Below are positions 7,143-8,842 of a DNA stretch of 8,842 nucleotides, piece by piece. The notes beneath the pieces were generated by a model. The model saw nothing but the letters and a program-made list of their open reading frames with translations. It was not told the origin of the DNA and searched no databases. Position 1 is the first letter of the stretch. Each line of letters starts with the position of its first letter. The translations under genes and the position numbers were made by a program. The stretch comes from Candidatus Gastranaerophilales bacterium (GTDB lineage: Bacteria; Cyanobacteriota; Vampirovibrionia; Gastranaerophilales; Gastranaerophilaceae): contig JAJQHF010000187.1 in NCBI GenBank assembly GCA_021199975.1, forward strand, positions 1 to 8,842, written 5' to 3'.

Positions 7143-8234
7143 TTAAAAATTAATATCCGTTCCTGAATATACACCCTTGATATAGTGCATGAGTTCATTA
7201 GGGCTTTCCGAATGCTCAAGAGCTGTTTCTTTCGTTATTAATTTATTTTTATATAAGTCATATAAAGAAAGATTAAAAGTAATCATATCATTGTAAGAAC
7301 CTTTTTGAACCAGCTTATATATTTCCTCAAGTTCATCTTTAAGAATAAAATCTTTAATGGTAGGAGTCGAATACAAAAGTTCAATAGCAGGAATTCTGCC
7401 TTTCCCGTCGGCTTTCGGCAGAAGCTTTTGAGAAACAGAGCCCCTGAAAACTTCGGCAAGCTGGCTTCTTACAATTTCTCTTTCAGAAGGTGGGAAAAAG
7501 CTTAATATACGGTTGATTGTTTGAACAGCATTAAAAGTATGCAAAGTTGCGAATACCAAGTGTCCTGTTTCTGCTGCGTGAAGTGCGCTTTGCACTGTTT
7601 CCATATCTCTTATTTCGCCTATTAAAATTACATCAGGGTCTTGTCTTAAAGCAAATTTTAAACCGTCAATATAGCTTCCTGTATCAATTCCTATCTGCCT
7701 TTGTGTAAAAATTGATTTTTTGCTCTTATATACATATTCAATAGGGTCTTCAATTGTAACTATATGTTTTTTTTGAGTGTTATTTACATGTTCTAATATA
7801 GATGCAATTGTGGTTGATTTTCCGCATCCTGCCACACCTGTAACTAAAACTATACCGTTTTCTAAAGCAGAAAACTTTTCTATTGTTTTTGGCAGCTTTA
7901 ATTCTTCAAAATTCGGGATATCATAAGGAATAAGACGTATTGTCATAGAATGGCACCCGAAGGACATTGCAATATTTACTCTGAATCGGGATACTCCTTC
8001 AATTTCATACGGAAAATCAGAATCATAAGAACGAAATATTTTATCTCTCATTGATATAGGCGCCATTTCATCAATGGCTTTCATCATGTCTTCTTCTGTT
8101 ACCGGTTCCAGTTTTGATTTTATAATTTTACCGTCAATACGAAAAGAAGGAACCTCGCCCACTATAAAATGAAGGTCGGAGGCTTTAAGCTCCTGTGCTT
8201 TTTTTAATAATATATCAATTGTATATTCACTCAT
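7143..8234 (-). CDS. pilT: PilT-type type IV pilus / secretion ATPase
   Basis: Hexameric cytoplasmic ATPase of the PilT/GspE superfamily, by family the motor that depolymerises type IV pili for retraction, twitching or DNA uptake. Its 363 aa match the PilT length, without the long N-terminal domain of PilB/GspE. Visible features are ASDLHF (18-23) and the PAS-like N-domain, then Walker A GVAGCGKSTT (133-142), the Asp box IVTIEDPIEY (158-167), the Walker B region RQDPDVILIGEIRD (197-210), and the His box TGHLVFATLHT (223-233). The Walker A differs from the usual GPTGSGKST. The C-terminal retraction motif AIRNLIRE is replaced by TIKDFILK (292-299), so its role as a retraction motor is less certain. 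It is the first gene of a tight three-gene unit. GGGG (8241-8244) lies 6 nt before the start codon as ribosome site. No other pilus genes are in view. Confidence 0.92.
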   Translation of the reverse strand: MSEYTIDILLKKAQELKASDLHFIVGEVPSFRIDGKIIKSKLEPVTEEDMMKAIDEMAPISMRDKIFRSYDSDFPYEIEGVSRFRVNIAMSFGCHSMTIRLIPYDIPNFEELKLPKTIEKFSALENGIVLVTGVAGCGKSTTIASILEHVNNTQKKHIVTIEDPIEYVYKSKKSIFTQRQIGIDTGSYIDGLKFALRQDPDVILIGEIRDMETVQSALHAAETGHLVFATLHTFNAVQTINRILSFFPPSEREIVRSQLAEVFRGSVSQKLLPKADGKGRIPAIELLYSTPTIKDFILKDELEEIYKLVQKGSYNDMITFNLSLYDLYKNKLITKETALEHSESPNELMHYIKGVYSGTDINF

Positions 8235-8342
8235 TTTTTACCCCAATAAATTAAAAAAACTATTTTAAAAATTCTCAACTACCCACATAATAGTATATTA
8301 CTTTTTTAATATTATTGGAAATAAATTTACATTTTTGTTATT
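8235..8342. other. Spacer between the ABC ATPase gene and pilT
   Basis: This 108-bp AT-rich gap is the only sizeable gap on the minus strand. It should hold the end of the ABC transporter transcript and the start of the pilT-recO-deoC transcript, if these are separate. I find no GC-rich hairpin with a T run that would make an intrinsic terminator, so readthrough is possible. Confidence 0.5.
8292..8297 (-). promoter_or_regulatory. Candidate -10 box (TATACT) for pilT-recO-deoC
   Basis: Read on the minus strand, TATACT lies about 58 bases upstream of the pilT start. At a 17-nt spacer the -35 position reads TTCCAA (8315-8320), which matches TTGACA at only 3 of 6 bases. It is the best candidate I can find in this spacer but remains weak in such AT-rich DNA. 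Confidence 0.3.
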
Positions 8343-8842
8343 TTAGATTCTTATACCTGTTTCCGTATCAAAAAACAATAAATCATTTGTATTTATTTTA
8401 AATTTAAAACTGCTGCTTATATTTATATCGGAGGAAACAGAGGCGCTGCATGTTTCATTATTGGCTTTAAAATAAATAATTTGACTGTTCCCAAGCATTT
8501 CTGAAATTTCAACGGGGGCTTCAAATTCAAAATTATAAACAGGGTTATTAAATTTTTCAGAACGTATTCCCACTAAAACATCTTTTCTTTCTTTTAATAA
8601 TATTAATTGAGAATCATTTAAGTTTAATATAGAGTTATTAATTTTCAGGGAATTATTAACAATTTCAGATTTTATAAAATTCATTGCGGGAGAGCCTAAA
8701 AATCCGCCTACAAACTTGTTTACAGGATTATTATATACTTCCTTCGGAATCCCCGTCTGCTGAATAATACCGCTGTCAATAACTGCTATTCTGTCGCCCA
8801 TTGTCAAAGCTTCTGTTTGGTCATGCGTTACATATATAAACG
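8343..8842 (-). CDS. Sugar ABC transporter ATP-binding protein (MalK/UgpC/MsmX type), 3' part
   Basis: This is the C-terminal ~165 residues of an ATPase that powers a carbohydrate importer at the inner face of the cytoplasmic membrane. The gene runs off the window edge, so Walker A, the Q-loop, the signature motif and Walker B are outside. Visible are the H-loop region IYVTHDQTEALTMGDRI (His codon at 8823-8825), the family sequence ending in QQTGIPKEVYNNP, then FLGSPAMNF, which leads into the TOBE/OB-fold regulatory domain. That domain shows VGIRSEKF (the GIRPE-like motif) and the typical end FDTETGIRI. A TTG at 8805-8807 is an internal Leu codon, not a start: the reading frame stays open and conserved beyond it. 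Such ATPases often serve several sugar importers. The permease and binding-protein genes are not in view, so the substrate cannot be told. Confidence 0.95.
   Translation of the reverse strand, partial: FIYVTHDQTEALTMGDRIAVIDSGIIQQTGIPKEVYNNPVNKFVGGFLGSPAMNFIKSEIVNNSLKINNSILNLNDSQLILLKERKDVLVGIRSEKFNNPVYNFEFEAPVEISEMLGNSQIIYFKANNETCSASVSSDINISSSFKFKINTNDLLFFDTETGIRI

Noticed and set aside
7305..7505. 66-codon plus-strand frame within pilT
   Set aside because: It overlaps conserved pilT coding sequence in antisense and has no ribosome site or family resemblance.
8805..8807. TTG as a start codon for a 154-aa protein at the right edge
   Set aside because: The frame stays open to the window end and encodes the conserved ABC H-loop (THDQTEA) upstream of it, so this is an internal codon of a truncated gene.

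Overview
The window is AT-rich, has short intergenic gaps and mixes recognisable housekeeping genes with an unrecognised gene cluster. My best guess for the source is an uncultured gut bacterium of the Gastranaerophilales (Vampirovibrionia/Melainabacteria, the non-photosynthetic relatives of Cyanobacteria). The reasons are the low GC, Asn/Lys-rich proteins with short N-terminal 'SFG/SFK'-type motifs that I associate from memory with this group, and a recO-deoC pair that I recall being adjacent in cyanobacteria. This is inference, not proof.

Positions 1-184 are a T-rich leader with a perfect TATAAT at the very edge and no gene. Positions 185-5719 hold four plus-strand genes spaced like one operon (gaps of 1 and 10 bp and one 8-bp overlap). 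They are a 373-aa multi-pass membrane protein, a 778-aa membrane protein with a roughly 500-residue helical central region, a 584-aa GH13 (alpha-amylase superfamily) protein whose catalytic region resembles GlgE-type maltosyltransferases, and a 105-aa single-pass Lys-rich protein. The two large membrane proteins share a divergent module. The second membrane protein and the GH13 protein begin with a similar 13-residue N-terminal segment. This cluster is the part of the window that looks undescribed.

Positions 5728-8234 hold three tightly packed minus-strand genes that converge on the first cluster. In transcription order they are a PilT-type ATPase, the recombination mediator RecO and deoxyribose-phosphate aldolase DeoC. 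Their gaps are 2 and 3 bp, and a possible -10 box lies in the 108-bp spacer upstream of pilT. After that spacer, positions 8343-8842 carry the C-terminal half of a MalK/UgpC/MsmX-type sugar ABC transporter ATPase, whose N-terminus lies beyond the window edge.

How the parts fit together: the GH13 protein, the sugar-importer ATPase and DeoC all suit a carbohydrate-using heterotroph, but nothing in the sequence ties them into one pathway. The four-gene cluster may place an alpha-glucan-acting enzyme at a membrane or in an assembly through its unusual N-terminus and membrane partners. That is a hypothesis.
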